Shown piece by piece: positions 1 through 8,173 of a stretch of DNA of 64,000 nucleotides. The DNA is taken from the NCBI GenBank assembly GCA_039679945.1, contig JBDKTY010000244.1, positions 62,001 to 126,000 of the forward strand, written 5' to 3'. Made by a program: the position numbers and the translations under genes. Below the pieces are notes generated by a model that worked only from the letters and a program-made list of their open reading frames with translations, was not told the DNA's origin and searched no databases. This DNA is from SbD1 sp039679945. GTDB lineage: Bacteria; Desulfobacterota; Syntrophobacteria; Syntrophobacterales; Syntrophobacteraceae. Numbering within the stretch: position 1 is the first letter of the stretch; every line of letters begins with the position of its first letter.

Positions 1-177
1 CGGATCTATATTCCTCGCTATGAGCTTTCCATAAACGAGGCTCCACAGCTTGCCTTCACTGTTCTCTCGCACTCCGCATTTTCCCTTGCTCCCGGGTTCG
101 ATACGGCAATGCTGGGCACAAAGGTAGCAATGCACCCGGTTCTCTTCGAGCGGCCTGTAGAACATCGCCTCTTTCAT
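1..177 (-). CDS. amrS: AmrS-like radical SAM enzyme of the AmmeMemoRadiSam system, N-terminal part only
   Basis: Only the first 59 codons are present; the gene runs off the left edge. The translation begins MKEAMFYRPLEENRVHCYLC and has the Cys-rich start of this family (C17, C20 and C24, then a G-x-C-G-V-R-E-N stretch around residues 32-38), which comes before the PflA-like CxxxCxxC radical SAM motif in complete members. That catalytic motif lies outside the window, so the call rests on the N-terminal signature. The family co-occurs with AMMECR1 and Memo-like proteins; its reaction is not established. The ATG lies 10 bp after the upstream methyltransferase stop, so the two genes are probably co-transcribed. 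Confidence 0.75.
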   Translation of the reverse strand, partial: MKEAMFYRPLEENRVHCYLCAQHCRIEPGSKGKCGVRENSEGKLWSLVYGKLIARNIDP

Positions 178-187
178 GGGCCAATCC

Positions 188-985
188 TTAGCGCGTCGGG
201 AGCGAATCAGTCGGGGAGAATCGGCAGCATGATGTCCGAACGGGAGCGTTTGCCACGCGGTTGGGCAGTTCGGTGAACACGGGGGTCTGGAGAGTCATGA
301 GCCTGCTTCGAACATCGATGCGCATGGCAATGAAGTGGCCGAAGGGATGCCGGTGGAGGATAGGGCAACGCTCCAGCAAATGGACATATCGCAGAACGGA
401 GAAAGGAAAGGAGAAGCAGGTCCGCCAGACTATGGGCACTTGTCCCGACATGATGCGCAACGCCATCCGTCGAAGCTGAAAAACGCTAAAAAACCTCGCA
501 TCGGCATAGAGAGGTTCCTTCCAGAGCTTTTCGACGAAAGTCTGTACACGGCCGATGGAGTATTTGTTCAGAACTCCCAGCAACACGTTTCTGCGGGCGA
601 CCCGGAAGGCTTCACGCAAAGCCTTCGACGGGTCGTCCACAAATTCCAGTGCAGTTATAAGCGACACGGTGTCGAACTCATTATCGCTGTAGGGAAGGTC
701 CTCGGCATACCCGCGGTCCAGCCCCACCCTATCTCCGAGTCTTCTTCTGGCTGCGTCGAGGCCCGGGATGGATGGATCGAGTCCGGTCACCGTGTGTCCC
801 AGGGATGCGAGCCACTCCAGGAAAATGCCACTCCCGCAGCCAACCTCCAGAACGCGCTGAGGGGACACGGGTTCCCAGACCTTCATGAGAAGGGATTTTT
901 CGAGCGCCAGCACCGACCTTCCGAGGTCGGAACGGAACCAGTTCTCGTATCGCTCAGTATCATTCACCCTGAATATGTGGCTCAC
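188..985 (-). CDS. class I SAM-dependent methyltransferase
   Basis: A 265-residue protein with a Rossmann-type methyltransferase fold. Motif I is VLEVGCGSG (residues 45-53), the acidic end of strand 2 is GLDPS (about 68-72), and the EFDTVSLITALEF stretch near 102-114 corresponds to the post-motif strand of Methyltransf_11 proteins. The C-terminal third has no recognisable substrate domain, so the methyl acceptor is unknown. The start is GTG with only a weak purine stretch upstream. It lies 26 bp after ilvD and 10 bp before the AmrS-like gene, all on one strand. Ubiquinone/menaquinone-type and small-molecule methyltransferases share these motifs, so no specific role is given. Confidence 0.8.
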   Translation of the reverse strand: MSHIFRVNDTERYENWFRSDLGRSVLALEKSLLMKVWEPVSPQRVLEVGCGSGIFLEWLASLGHTVTGLDPSIPGLDAARRRLGDRVGLDRGYAEDLPYSDNEFDTVSLITALEFVDDPSKALREAFRVARRNVLLGVLNKYSIGRVQTFVEKLWKEPLYADARFFSVFQLRRMALRIMSGQVPIVWRTCFSFPFSVLRYVHLLERCPILHRHPFGHFIAMRIDVRSRLMTLQTPVFTELPNRVANAPVRTSCCRFSPTDSLPTR

Positions 986-1011
986 AAAAAGCGCCTCACG
1001 GGAACAGCCAG

Positions 1012-2679
1012 CTAGTCGTCCTTCAGTACGGCGCCGCGTGCGCCAGAGGTAACCATGCGCGCATAGCGTGCCAGGTATCCGCTCTTTATTCTGGGTTCCT
1101 GGGGCTTCCAGGACTGCCTGCGTTTGGCAAGCGTCGCGTCGTCAACCAGAAGTTCCAGCTTCTTGTTCGGGATATCGATGGAAATCTCGTCGCCTTCTTC
1201 GATCAGGGCGATCGGACCGCCCATTGCCGCCTCGGGCGAAATATGGCCGATAGCGGCTCCCTGGGAGCCTCCGCTGAACCGTCCGTCCGTAATGAGGGCA
1301 ACATCCTTGCCAAGGCCCGACCCTATGATGGCGGCGGTTGGGGTCAGCATTTCCTGCATCCCCGGGCCGCCCTTGGGTCCTTCATAGCGGATCACTACCA
1401 CGTCTCCCGCCTTGATCTTGCCATCGAGTATCGCGGTGGCCCCATCGGCCTCACTTTCGAACACGCGCGCCCTGCCCTTGCGGGTCAGCATTTCCGGGGC
1501 AACCGCGGACTGCTTCACCACGCACCCTTCCGGGGCAAGGTTTCCGTAAAGGACGGCGATTCCGCCCTGCGCATGATAGGGGTTCTCCAGGGGTCGAATG
1601 ACATCGGCATTGAGGACCCGGACAGCCGAGAGGTTTTCACCGACCGGTTTGCCCGTCGCGGTCATCGGACCGGCATGGATCATATTGCGGCGCGAGAGTT
1701 CCTTCATGATTGCCTGGACGCCGCCCGCGGCGTCGAGATCTTCCAGAAAGTGCGGTCCACCGGGCCTGAGACTGCAAAGGTGCGGCGTATTGGAACTCAT
1801 CGAGTTGAACACATTGAGATCAAGACCGATTCCCGCTTCATGCGCGATGGCCGGCACATGGAGGACGGTGTTGGTGGAACATCCGAGCGCCATGTCCACG
1901 GCGATGGCGTTTTCGAAAGCTTCGCGGGTCGCTATGTCGCGCGGCTTGATGTCCTTTGCCACAAGATTCATGATCTGGGCGCCGGCTTCTTTTGCCAATC
2001 GGACCCTTGCCGCCGTAACAGCCGGGATAGTCCCATTCCCGGGCAGCGCCATCCCGAGGGCTTCGGAGAGGCAGTTCATGGAGTTCGCCGTAAACATTCC
2101 GGCGCAGGAACCGCATCCCGGACAGGCATGGTCTTCAAGCTCACAGAGTTCATCGGCCGACATCTGGCCGGCCTTGAACGCGCCGATGCCCTCGAATACG
2201 GAAATAAGGTCCACCTGCTTGCCACGGACTCGACCCGCCATCATGGGGCCGCCGCTCATCACAATCGCCGGAATATTGAGCCTCAGGGCCGCCATCAGCA
2301 TGCCCGGTATAATCTTGTCGCAATTGGGGATGAGAACGAGCCCGTCGAACGGATGCGCCATGGCCATAATTTCCACTGAATCGGCTATCAGTTCGCGGCT
2401 GGCAAGGGAGTAGCGCATGCCGGGATGGTTCATCGCGATGCCATCGCAAACCCCGATTGTACTGAATTCCACCGGAGTCCCGCCGGCTAGGCGGATACCC
2501 GCTTTTACCCCTTCCATAATGCGGTCCAGGTGAATATGGCCGGGAATAATCTCGTTTGCCGAATTTACAACGCCAATGAGGGGCCGATCCAACTCTGACT
2601 GCGTGTAGCCCATTGCCTTGAAAAGAGAGCGGTGCGGTGCTTTTTCAACGCCCTTTTTCATCAAGTCACTTCTCATCAA
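1012..2679 (-). CDS. ilvD: dihydroxy-acid dehydratase
   Basis: Dehydrates 2,3-dihydroxy-isovalerate and 2,3-dihydroxy-methylvalerate in valine and isoleucine synthesis, using an Fe-S cluster as Lewis acid in the cytoplasm. The 555 residues are the usual length of the short IlvD class. Visible signatures are NSANEIIPGH near residue 40, IGVCDGIAMNHPGM near 75, the cluster-binding PNCDKIIPGML near 120, the Cys-rich ACPGCGSCAGMFTANSM near 190 and the C-terminal GRFSGG motif. No other ilv gene is adjacent. It heads a minus-strand run with the methyltransferase and AmrS-like genes, and is divergent from the MerR gene across a 175-bp spacer. Confidence 0.97.
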   Translation of the reverse strand: MMRSDLMKKGVEKAPHRSLFKAMGYTQSELDRPLIGVVNSANEIIPGHIHLDRIMEGVKAGIRLAGGTPVEFSTIGVCDGIAMNHPGMRYSLASRELIADSVEIMAMAHPFDGLVLIPNCDKIIPGMLMAALRLNIPAIVMSGGPMMAGRVRGKQVDLISVFEGIGAFKAGQMSADELCELEDHACPGCGSCAGMFTANSMNCLSEALGMALPGNGTIPAVTAARVRLAKEAGAQIMNLVAKDIKPRDIATREAFENAIAVDMALGCSTNTVLHVPAIAHEAGIGLDLNVFNSMSSNTPHLCSLRPGGPHFLEDLDAAGGVQAIMKELSRRNMIHAGPMTATGKPVGENLSAVRVLNADVIRPLENPYHAQGGIAVLYGNLAPEGCVVKQSAVAPEMLTRKGRARVFESEADGATAILDGKIKAGDVVVIRYEGPKGGPGMQEMLTPTAAIIGSGLGKDVALITDGRFSGGSQGAAIGHISPEAAMGGPIALIEEGDEISIDIPNKKLELLVDDATLAKRRQSWKPQEPRIKSGYLARYARMVTSGARGAVLKDD

Positions 2680-2778
2680 TTATCTCCTTTCGAGTAATCT
2701 AGCGGGCCAAAGCCTAAACATATAATAATTACAGTTTTTTTGACCATTTTGGAAGAACAAATGCCTTTCTAGGGGAAG

Positions 2779-2807
2779 TTGACTATCGATAATGCACCCT
2801 ATATAAT
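2779..2807 (+). promoter_or_regulatory. sigma-70-type promoter for the MerR-radical SAM pair
   Basis: A -35 hexamer TTGACT (2779-2784) and a perfect -10 hexamer TATAAT (2802-2807) are separated by 17 bp. Transcription would start near 2814, about 40 bp before the MerR start codon. The core ATCGAT or close variants occur at about 2785-2790, 2817-2822 and 2833-2839, overlapping the spacer and the leader, and could be operator half-sites for the adjacent regulator (inference). Confidence 0.75.
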
Positions 2808-2854
2808 CCTTAGTCATCGATATCATATTTTATCTCGATATTTCAGGAGAATGC

Positions 2855-3283
2855 ATGGATGCCGGCAACCACAGAGCCCTTTACCCGATAGGGATTGTCG
2901 CGGAACTGGTTGGAGTCACGCCCCGGACCCTCCGCGTCTACGAACAGGAGGGGTTGATAAAACCCTCCAGGCGAGGCGGAAAGCGCTTCTACTCCAATAA
3001 CGACCTGGAATGGCTCCATTGCCTCCGGAAACTGGTCACTGAAAAGGGGCTGAACCTTACGGGCGTAAAAAAGCTTCTCACTCTTGCGCCCTGCTGGTCA
3101 ATTCGCAACTGTCCGGAGGAGCATCGCAAGAGCTGTCCGGCGGTGCTGGATCTCCCCATACCATGCTGGGAAATTAAACACCGATGCAGCGGACCGGAAG
3201 TTCCCTGCTCGGAATGTGAAGTCTATGTTGGCAAGACGAAGCTGGTGATGGCAAAGATGCTCTCGGGGAAGGAGGAAAATTGA
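2855..3283 (+). CDS. MerR-family regulator with a Cys-rich C-terminal tail
   Basis: A 142-residue protein. Residues 9-80 are a MerR winged helix (YPIGIVAELVGVTPRTLRVY, then the wing EGLIKPSRRGGKRFYS). The tail is rich in cysteine: CW near 84, C near 90 and 97, CW near 108, C near 115, and CSEC near 121-124. The paired CW motifs followed by CxxC resemble the small 'two-CW' domain, so a metal or Fe-S ligand role is possible (inference). The ATG at 2855 is preceded by AGGAGA with about 5 nt spacing; an in-frame-shifted ATG lies 4 bp earlier. Its stop overlaps the next start, so it is coupled to the radical SAM gene and may regulate it. Confidence 0.85.
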   Translation: MDAGNHRALYPIGIVAELVGVTPRTLRVYEQEGLIKPSRRGGKRFYSNNDLEWLHCLRKLVTEKGLNLTGVKKLLTLAPCWSIRNCPEEHRKSCPAVLDLPIPCWEIKHRCSGPEVPCSECEVYVGKTKLVMAKMLSGKEEN

Positions 3284-4233
3284 GCTTCATATTCGGTCCG
3301 GTACCCTCCCGCCGTCTCGGACGCTCACTTGGCATAGACGTAATCCCTCCGAAGACCTGCACCTTCGATTGCACATATTGCGAATCCGGTCCGACGACCC
3401 ATCTCAGTACGAAGCGGGTCATGTTCGCCGACCCGCTCGAAGTCCTGAAACAGTTGGACGAATTCTTCCGCCGCTCGCCCGATGGCGCGGATGCCATAAC
3501 ATTTTCCAGCGCGGGGGAACCCACCCTCTACCTTGGACTTGGGGAACTGATCCGCGCCATTAAAGCCAGGCATCCCAACATCCCCCTGGTTGTCCTCACC
3601 AACGGCTGCCTTCTCCGGGATGCCGCCGTCCGAGAGGACCTCTCCAAGGCGGACAGGGTGGTACCATCCCTGGACGCCGCAACCCCCGAGACTTTTTCGA
3701 CGATAAACCGGCCCCACCCCTCATTGCATCTTCCGGAAATCCTTGAAGGGCTGAAGGCATTCAGACGGGATTTCAAAAACAGGTTCCATCTCGAAATTAT
3801 GCTGGCATCCGGAGTCAACGACACACCGGAAGAACTGGCGGCCATCGCGCGCGAGGTGGCGAAAATCGCGCCGGACCGGATCGAGTTGAACACGGTTGTA
3901 CGCCCGCCCGCTCGCGCAGGGGTCAAGGGTCTGTCGCCCGCGGCGATGGAGCACGCTGCTTCCTTCTTTCCAGCAGGCATTACGGATATCATCGGAACCT
4001 TTGGAGGCCGCCCGCGCGGCGACAGCTCCAGCGGTCTTTCGGAACGCATACTCCAGACGGTTGAGCGGCGCCCCTGCACCATCCCGGAACTTGCCGCCTC
4101 CCTGGGAGTTCCCGAAAATACCCTCGAAGCGGAGTCCGGCACCCTACTCGCCCAAAAGAGACTGACCATGCTTTCCTTTGATGGACAATCTTTCCTCTGC
4201 CTCCCCGAGCGGAGCACCTCCTCACGGAAATGA
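3280..4233 (+). CDS. radical SAM protein with C-terminal winged-helix-like domain
   Basis: A 317-residue radical SAM enzyme. The cluster motif CTFDCTYCE (about residues 27-35) is CxxxCxxC with an aromatic residue before the last Cys. GPVPSRRLGRSLGID at the N-terminus is typical of the COG0731-like group, whose substrates are unknown. Residues 250-317 (from RPCTIPELAASLGV on) look like a winged helix. The start is TTG, inside the stop of the MerR gene (TTGA overlap); a strong GGAGGA at 3271-3276 supports it. The enzyme's target cannot be told from the sequence. A terminator follows. Confidence 0.85.
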   Translation: MSFIFGPVPSRRLGRSLGIDVIPPKTCTFDCTYCESGPTTHLSTKRVMFADPLEVLKQLDEFFRRSPDGADAITFSSAGEPTLYLGLGELIRAIKARHPNIPLVVLTNGCLLRDAAVREDLSKADRVVPSLDAATPETFSTINRPHPSLHLPEILEGLKAFRRDFKNRFHLEIMLASGVNDTPEELAAIAREVAKIAPDRIELNTVVRPPARAGVKGLSPAAMEHAASFFPAGITDIIGTFGGRPRGDSSSGLSERILQTVERRPCTIPELAASLGVPENTLEAESGTLLAQKRLTMLSFDGQSFLCLPERSTSSRK

Positions 4234-4275
4234 TCATCATACGCCGGCAGTAGACAGAGCCACTCCCGCAAAACA

Positions 4276-4322
4276 GGCGCGGCAGGCAAACCAGTTTCGG
4301 TCTGCCCGCCGCCCGATTTTTA
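4276..4322 (+). terminator. intrinsic terminator after the radical SAM gene
   Basis: GGCG-C-GGCAG (4276-4285) pairs with CTGCCCGCC (4302-4310) with one bulge, followed by ATTTTT. It lies 43 bp after the stop and separates the gene from the convergent M16 peptidase gene. Confidence 0.6.
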
Positions 4323-4335
4323 AGAGACGCTTTTC

Positions 4336-7074
4336 TTACATCTGCGCATCGTGTTTTGCCGGAGGAGGCGAGGCCAGGATTTCGACGGGGCGCTCCGGCA
4401 ACGTCCTCGTTATGAGGGTATGCGCGAACAGTTTCTTGGCCATCTCCCTGATCTGCTGGGGGGTCACCGCCCGAACCAGATCCGAGTATCCCCTGTCATA
4501 GTCCCAGCCGAGTCCGAGGACCTCGTTGAGGGCGGCGCTCGATGCCTGATTATCGAGGCTTTCCTTGCCGAGTTTCTGGCCGACCAACAGCGATTCCTTG
4601 GCCCTGGCCAGTTCCGCCCGCGGCACCGGCTCCGTGGCCAACCTCTTCAAATTGGCCATGATAATCCCCTGGACTTTTTCGAGGTTCCCCATCGTGGTCT
4701 GCGTGATGACCCCGAAAAAGCCTGCGTTCTTTCCATAAAAAGGAAGTGCATGGACGGCGTAGACAAGGTCCTTGTCTCCGCCTCTCAGGGCATCGAAGAT
4801 TCTTCCACCCTGACCGGAGAGAACCGATGCCAGCACATCCAGGACCGGTCTGCCCGCATCGTTCACATCCATGCCGTTCGTGCCGATCAGAAGAGCGGCG
4901 CTGTTTTTCTCGTTCTTCACCTCAACCAGCCGGTCTTTCCTGATCTGGTGCGTTTCATCCGGAAGGTCCTTCTTCACCGGACTCCCCGACCATCCAATAA
5001 ACTTCTCGCGGAGAGTCGCCGCCGCCTTCCCGGGATCAATATCCCCAAAAACCGCCAAGGTGGAATGCGAGGGGTTGACCATCTTCCTGTAAAAGGAAAG
5101 CAGGTCCTCACGGGTAAAAGCTTTTACCGATTCCGCGGTTCCCAGACGATCATTTGCGTAGGAGGTTTTTTGAAAATAATTCTTCCTGAAAAGCCGCATT
5201 ATTTCATACTGCCAGCTTTCGTCGGCGCGCTTGATGGAAATGAGCGTATCCTGGCGCTGCTTTTCGATCTCCTCGGGGGGGAACTGCGAGTCGCGCACAA
5301 TATCCGCGAGAAGATCCACGGCCCAGTCGAAGTCCTCCTTCAGCACCTTCACGGCGACGTGATAGGTATTGTTATCCGATGTGGCGACAATCACGCCTCC
5401 GGCATCCTCCACTCTTTTCAACAGCTCCATCCGCGAACGCGTGGATGTACCCGCGGTAAGCAGCGAGGCAGTGAAAGCGGAAAGGCCCGGGCGTTCGAGA
5501 TCTTCCATCAGAAGACCCCCCAGCCCATAGATGTGCATCGTGACAAACGGCAGGGTCGAATCATTCTTTATGAGCAGCTTTAATCCGTTTTGCATGCTTT
5601 CGTATGTAACCGGATCGCCCTTGGGAGGAGGACAGAAAGCAGCCGGGGTGATTTGCGCGGGAGCAGCTTCGGCTGGAGGCGGCTTTATGACCGCCACGTT
5701 CATTCGCTCCGAAACCAGATACCGCTGCGCCGCGGACCGCACTTCCTCGGCGGTGACCGTGCGAATCCCGTCGATGTATTCTTCATCAAAGTAGGGGTCG
5801 CCCGATATCATGTAAGAGGACGCAAGAGAAGCCGCCATCGCGGAAACGGTTTCCTTGCCGAACACATGGCGGGCGATGGCGTTCTTTTTCGCCTTCTCCA
5901 GGTCCAGTCCGCTGACCTCGGCGGTTTTGAACCCGGCAATCTCCTCCTGTATTTCCTTTAAAGCTCCCGGCCATTCCGACGGGCTGAGTGCAACCGAAAC
6001 GATGAACTGCCCCCTCACAAAAGCGGGTGACCAGTGGGTTGCCCCGATACTGTATACCTTGTTCTCCTGATCCTTCAGCCTGCAGTAAAGGCGGCAGGTT
6101 TCGCCCTCTCCCAGCAGATGCGCCAGAATGTCGAGTGCATACATGTCCTTGTCATAGGCATTTACCGTTGGAAAACCGATCTTTGCCTGCACAAGCCGCG
6201 TTATCGGAACCTCCTTCTCCTCCCAGCGCATACTGGTTTGGGGGGGCTCATCAGCCAAATCGACGGGCTCCGAGGAGACCCGGTTGAAGTTGCTCGTCTT
6301 TTGAACCACGAATCGGAGCACTTCGGTGGGCGGCGCATTTCCCGCCAGCACCACTGTTATGTTTTCAGGCTGGTAGCGCTGCTGATAGTAATCTTTGAGC
6401 GACTCCCTGGATTGCTGGACAAAAACGTCCTCATAACCGATCACCGGAAAGCGCACCGGGTTACGCTGGTAGGCTGTCTGGATGAACAGTTTCCAAAGTT
6501 CCGAATTCGCATTGCTCTCCCCCATTTTCATTTCCTGCTGAATGACGGCCTTCTCGCGTGCTACTTCCTTGGGATCGAGCTTGTTTTCCGAAACATAGGA
6601 CAGGAGGATGTCCAGCGTGTCCTTCCAGTGATCGGCCCCCGCATTGATGTAGTAGACGGTCCGGTCATAAGTCGTATACGCGTTTGTCGAGCCACCCATT
6701 GCCCTGATGCGGTCCCTGGCCTGCTCTTCGGTGAAGGAGCGTGTGGAACCGCCCGCGACAATGTGTTCAAGGTAATGGGAAAGGCCCGCCTTCAGGTACT
6801 TCCCTTCCAGCATGGAACCGGCGCGGACAAACACCTGCGCGGAAACCACCTCTGCGCCGGGTTGCTGGTGCACGAGCAACGTGAGACCATTCTTGAGAAC
6901 CACGAAAAGGTCCTCGGGTTTGCTGGCGAGGGTTTTTTGCACGGACTGGCGCAGATCGGGCGGGAGCAGCGGACATTCCCGGGCATCCTGGGATGGAGCG
7001 GCAAGCAGAGGAGCGGTGAGAGCCACTGTAACTCCAACGATTGCTATGAATACGGAGGCAATCCTTTTCAGCAT
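4336..7074 (-). CDS. exported M16-family zinc metallopeptidase, duplicated
   Basis: A 912-residue protein made of two fused M16 units. The start at 7074 gives a signal peptide (MLKRIASVFIAIVGVTVALT, then an APLLAA cleavage region) and follows AAAGGA with suitable spacing; a longer reading to 7266 adds a Pro-rich stretch unlike a signal. The N-terminal unit has the inverted zinc motif HYLEH (H100, E103, H104) and the downstream Glu near 181 in VIQQEM. The C-terminal unit (from about residue 470) lacks HxxEH, as in the non-catalytic half of pitrilysin-like enzymes. It probably degrades peptides in the periplasm. It is convergent with the radical SAM gene. Confidence 0.9.
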   Translation of the reverse strand: MLKRIASVFIAIVGVTVALTAPLLAAPSQDARECPLLPPDLRQSVQKTLASKPEDLFVVLKNGLTLLVHQQPGAEVVSAQVFVRAGSMLEGKYLKAGLSHYLEHIVAGGSTRSFTEEQARDRIRAMGGSTNAYTTYDRTVYYINAGADHWKDTLDILLSYVSENKLDPKEVAREKAVIQQEMKMGESNANSELWKLFIQTAYQRNPVRFPVIGYEDVFVQQSRESLKDYYQQRYQPENITVVLAGNAPPTEVLRFVVQKTSNFNRVSSEPVDLADEPPQTSMRWEEKEVPITRLVQAKIGFPTVNAYDKDMYALDILAHLLGEGETCRLYCRLKDQENKVYSIGATHWSPAFVRGQFIVSVALSPSEWPGALKEIQEEIAGFKTAEVSGLDLEKAKKNAIARHVFGKETVSAMAASLASSYMISGDPYFDEEYIDGIRTVTAEEVRSAAQRYLVSERMNVAVIKPPPAEAAPAQITPAAFCPPPKGDPVTYESMQNGLKLLIKNDSTLPFVTMHIYGLGGLLMEDLERPGLSAFTASLLTAGTSTRSRMELLKRVEDAGGVIVATSDNNTYHVAVKVLKEDFDWAVDLLADIVRDSQFPPEEIEKQRQDTLISIKRADESWQYEIMRLFRKNYFQKTSYANDRLGTAESVKAFTREDLLSFYRKMVNPSHSTLAVFGDIDPGKAAATLREKFIGWSGSPVKKDLPDETHQIRKDRLVEVKNEKNSAALLIGTNGMDVNDAGRPVLDVLASVLSGQGGRIFDALRGGDKDLVYAVHALPFYGKNAGFFGVITQTTMGNLEKVQGIIMANLKRLATEPVPRAELARAKESLLVGQKLGKESLDNQASSAALNEVLGLGWDYDRGYSDLVRAVTPQQIREMAKKLFAHTLITRTLPERPVEILASPPPAKHDAQM

Positions 7075-7276
7075 TCGATCATTCCTTTCAAAACCATATG
7101 TCTGAACTCGCTGAGAACCAAAAAGTAATAGTAACGCCTGCCCTGACGGAATTCCATCGGACAAAATCTTGAGGGAGGCCTTTTTTGATGTGCTCCAGTC
7201 TAAAGAGGCGAACGGAGGAGGGTGAAATATCCATGGAGAACCGTGTCGGAACCCCCGCGGAAACATTGCACGGGAG

Positions 7277-8041
7277 CTATATCTTTCCCGCCCGTATAAG
7301 CGAAGATATATACTCGTATCGGGACACCGCTCCGTGCGCGGACTGCCAGGATACCGGCGGTTTTGCCATCGATGTGATCCCCCACCCTTCCGTCATGCTG
7401 AACCCGATTTCCACGGCGATGTCATTAAGACGAAAAGAGCGCACCAGTATGCCTGTCTCATGGATGCATGGCTCGAGCATGGGATCATCGGAAAGGGTCC
7501 CAATCGTCCGCCGTCCGATTGTCTCCACACCGGGCGTCCCGTCCGCGATCCAAATGCATTCATAATTGACGAACAGCAGCCACAGCCGTCTTTCGTACCG
7601 CACTTCTTCCCGGACAATCAAAGGATTGTATTTTTCGGCAAGCTCAACCAAAGATTTGGTGTCGTTTACCGGAAAGATGCCATCCTGCATGCCGGGGCCC
7701 ATCGCCACGAATGGAAAACGAAAGTCCGCCGAGATGGAGGCTTTCCGACGGCCGAAATAGATACGCGTGCGGGGATGGGGACAGCCGCTGAACTGAAAAA
7801 GCGTTTCCTGAACCAGCCTTGATTTGCGTATTCTGTAGGTCAGGCAGCTTGGAAAGGTCTGCTTTCCCGCTGCTTCCAGGATCTTCGCGAAACGCGGGGT
7901 CGGGAAATAGACCCGGTCGGCGGAAGCCAGAAGCTTCCTCTCCGCCGGAGAATAATCACACAGGGAAGCCCGTATGCCCAGGGTCGTAATCTCGGGACAG
8001 GATTCCAAAAAGGGAGCGATAGCTATTTCACGCCGCGGCAT
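7277..8041 (-). CDS. RimK-like ATP-grasp protein
   Basis: A 254-residue protein resembling the front part of RimK/LysX-type ATP-grasp ligases: an N-terminal RimK-like region (to about 60), then a segment like the family's 'K-x-L-x-x-x-L-x-x-x-G-x-P-H-P-R-T' (SRLVQETLFQFSGCPHPRT, about 73-91), then the ATP-grasp central strands with IVREEVRYERRLWLLFVN near 145. The expected C-terminal Mg2+ ligands (E-x-N) are not clear, so the protein may be short or diverged. Such enzymes ligate amino acids to carboxylates; substrate unknown. It follows the helicase gene by 132 bp on the same strand. Confidence 0.6.
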   Translation of the reverse strand: MPRREIAIAPFLESCPEITTLGIRASLCDYSPAERKLLASADRVYFPTPRFAKILEAAGKQTFPSCLTYRIRKSRLVQETLFQFSGCPHPRTRIYFGRRKASISADFRFPFVAMGPGMQDGIFPVNDTKSLVELAEKYNPLIVREEVRYERRLWLLFVNYECIWIADGTPGVETIGRRTIGTLSDDPMLEPCIHETGILVRSFRLNDIAVEIGFSMTEGWGITSMAKPPVSWQSAHGAVSRYEYISSLIRAGKI

Positions 8042-8173
8042 CTACTTCCCCGGGGACAGGGAATATGGGAAAAACCGTCGATTGCTCTCCGGACATATAA
8101 CCAGGTGCATTCATCTTTCAACAGATCATTTCGCGATACTCACTCCCGTTCGGCGCTATCCCGGAGGGGCCGG

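Noticed and set aside
1243..2379. Long rightward frame inside ilvD, and a similar one inside the M16 peptidase gene (4351-5583)
   Set aside because: Antisense frames of GC-rich genes whose sense strand encodes clear enzymes; no ribosome binding site or recognisable motif.
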